A stretch of 5,996 nt of DNA from Actinomycetes bacterium. GTDB lineage: Bacteria; Actinomycetota; Thermoleophilia; RBG-16-64-13. The notes below the pieces were generated by a model. The model ran no database searches. It was given only the letters and a program-made list of their open reading frames with translations, and was not told where the DNA came from. Each line of letters opens with the position of its first letter. The first letter of the stretch is position 1. The translations under genes and the position numbers were made by a program. The stretch spans positions 1 through 5,996 of the forward strand of contig JAKAHF010000171.1 of NCBI GenBank assembly GCA_021815245.1, in the 5' to 3' direction. This document shows, in pieces, positions 4,941 to 5,996 of the stretch.

Positions 4941-5996
4941 TCGGAGAAACGCGTCGGGCGCTCTCTGTTCGCCGAGCGGGCGACGGCACGCACCGCTCCG
5001 ACGGCGTAGTCGATGTCATCGGTTGTCGTGAAAGGACCGAGGGAGAACCGCACCGTGCCCCGCGGGAACGTGCCGATGGTCCTATGCACAGACGGTGCGC
5101 ACTGCAGGCCAACCCGGGCCGAGATGCCGTAGTCTTCGCTGAGACGCATGTCGACGTCGGCTGGGTCGGCATCCTGGAGGTTGAACGAGACCACGCCCAC
5201 CTGCTTGTCGGCATCGAGCGTGCCGTACACCTCCACTCGCGGTGTTTCGCGCAATCCCTCGATCAGCCGGTCGGTGAGGTCGCGCACTCGGTCGCGGATC
5301 GCATCGAGGCCCTGTGCGAGGAGCCAATCGATGGCAGAGGCAAGTCCGGCGAGACCGGCGGCGTTCAGAGTGCCCGCCTCGAAGCGGTCGGGCAGGAAAT
5401 CGGGCTGGGCCTCGGCCTCCGATTCGCTGCCCGTGCCACCACGGATCAACGGGCGGATGCGGCGCGGGTCGATGGTCTCGTTGATGAGAAGGCCGCCGGT
5501 GCCGGTCGGACCGAGTAGCGCTTTGTGGCCGGTGAAGGCCAGAAGGTCGATGCCGAGCGCCTGCATGTCGAGCGGGATCGCTCCCGCGCTCTGGGCGGCG
5601 TCGACCAAGAGCGGGATCGCGTGCGCCCGGGCTATCGCGGCCACGGCGGCGACCGGGAGGATCGTCCCCATCACGTTGGAGGCATGGTTCATGACGATCA
5701 GGGTGGTCTCGGGGGTGATCGCCTCTTCGACCGCCGACGGGTCGAGTTCTCCCTCGGGTGAACACGGCACGACCGTCAGACGTGTGCCCCGCGCCTCGAG
5801 GTCTCGGAGCGGCCGCATGACCGAGTTGTGCTCCATGCTGGTGGTGACGCAGTGGTCGGCCGGACCCAGCAGGCCATAGAGGGCCAGGTTCAACGCGTGA
5901 GTCGCGTTGGCGGTGAAGACCACGCGCAGAGGATCGCTGAGCCCCAGCAGGCCCGCCACGGCTTCGCGGGCCCGGTACACGACCCGGGCGGCCTCG
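4937..5996 (-). CDS. Class V aminotransferase-fold cysteine desulfurase / selenocysteine lyase-like enzyme (5' end cut)
   Basis: A PLP enzyme expected to remove sulfur (or selenium) from cysteine (or selenocysteine), leaving a protein-bound persulfide and alanine. Residues are counted from the GTG codon at 5980. Visible motifs: ANATHALNLAL (24-34); EHNSVMRPL with His51, which should stack on PLP; VDAAQSAG with Asp127 (126-133), which should bind the pyridine nitrogen; FTGHKALLGPTGTGG with Lys153 (codon 5524-5522), the Schiff-base lysine; and RVGLQCAPSVHRTIGT with Cys294, the catalytic cysteine loop of the SufS/CsdB-like group. The frame stays open upstream of the GTG and reads EAARV, as normal for the family, so the true start lies beyond the window and about 40 residues are missing, including the usual YLDNAATT-type N-terminus. 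It resembles the cysteine-desulfurase-family subgroup often found beside YedF and DUF3343 genes. It is the first visible gene of the operon. Whether it prefers cysteine or selenocysteine cannot be told. Confidence 0.92.
   Translation of the reverse strand, partial: EAARVVYRAREAVAGLLGLSDPLRVVFTANATHALNLALYGLLGPADHCVTTSMEHNSVMRPLRDLEARGTRLTVVPCSPEGELDPSAVEEAITPETTLIVMNHASNVMGTILPVAAVAAIARAHAIPLLVDAAQSAGAIPLDMQALGIDLLAFTGHKALLGPTGTGGLLINETIDPRRIRPLIRGGTGSESEAEAQPDFLPDRFEAGTLNAAGLAGLASAIDWLLAQGLDAIRDRVRDLTDRLIEGLRETPRVEVYGTLDADKQVGVVSFNLQDADPADVDMRLSEDYGISARVGLQCAPSVHRTIGTFPRGTVRFSLGPFTTTDDIDYAVGAVRAVARSANRERPTRFSE

Noticed and set aside
5148..5879. Plus-strand frames opposite the cysteine desulfurase
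   Set aside because: No recognisable domain. The minus strand encodes all key desulfurase motifs, including the PLP lysine and catalytic cysteine.
5978..5980. GTG at 5980 as the true start of the desulfurase
   Set aside because: The frame stays open to the window edge with family-like residues (EAARV), and starting here would delete the conserved N-terminal segment. The gene is 5'-truncated by the window.

Overview
The window is GC-rich (about two thirds G+C by eye) and densely packed. It holds six protein genes, two cut by the window edges, and one real intergenic region of about 250 bp. I see no RNA genes, CRISPR arrays, transposases or broken genes. High GC, an SLH-anchored surface protein with bacterial Ig-like domains, and a YedF-type/DUF3343/cysteine-desulfurase cassette typical of anaerobes together suggest an anaerobic or facultative high-GC Gram-positive lineage, possibly a deep-branching actinobacterium. 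That placement is inference; nothing here is a taxonomic marker.

Left part (1-2322, all minus strand): a secreted protein with three Ig-like (SbsA/Big_5-type) domains and three C-terminal SLH repeats is followed one base later by a polytopic membrane protein of the ferric-reductase-like type. The second gene runs off the left edge. Its four histidines have the 14- and 13-residue spacing of the two haem-binding helices of NADPH oxidases and ferric reductases. The two genes look translationally coupled, so a surface-layer-type protein and a haem membrane protein appear to be made together.

Middle (2323-4256): a divergent intergenic region carries a perfect TTGACA box for the left operon, a nested palindrome and a leader hairpin. 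It is followed on the plus strand by a complete thiamine-diphosphate (ThDP) enzyme of the benzoylformate-decarboxylase-like group. The cofactor residues are intact, but two benzoylformate-specific active-site residues are replaced.

Right part (4264-5996, all minus strand): a tight operon reads from the right edge. It encodes a class V aminotransferase-fold cysteine desulfurase/selenocysteine lyase-like enzyme (5' end missing), a DUF3343 small protein with a CxxC motif (ATGA overlap), and a DsrE-family protein like the C-terminal domain of YedF, with a CGTC motif (5-base gap). The likely joint role is mobilising sulfur or selenium from cysteine or selenocysteine and passing it along cysteine thiols. 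The ThDP gene converges on this operon with only 7 bases between the stop codons.
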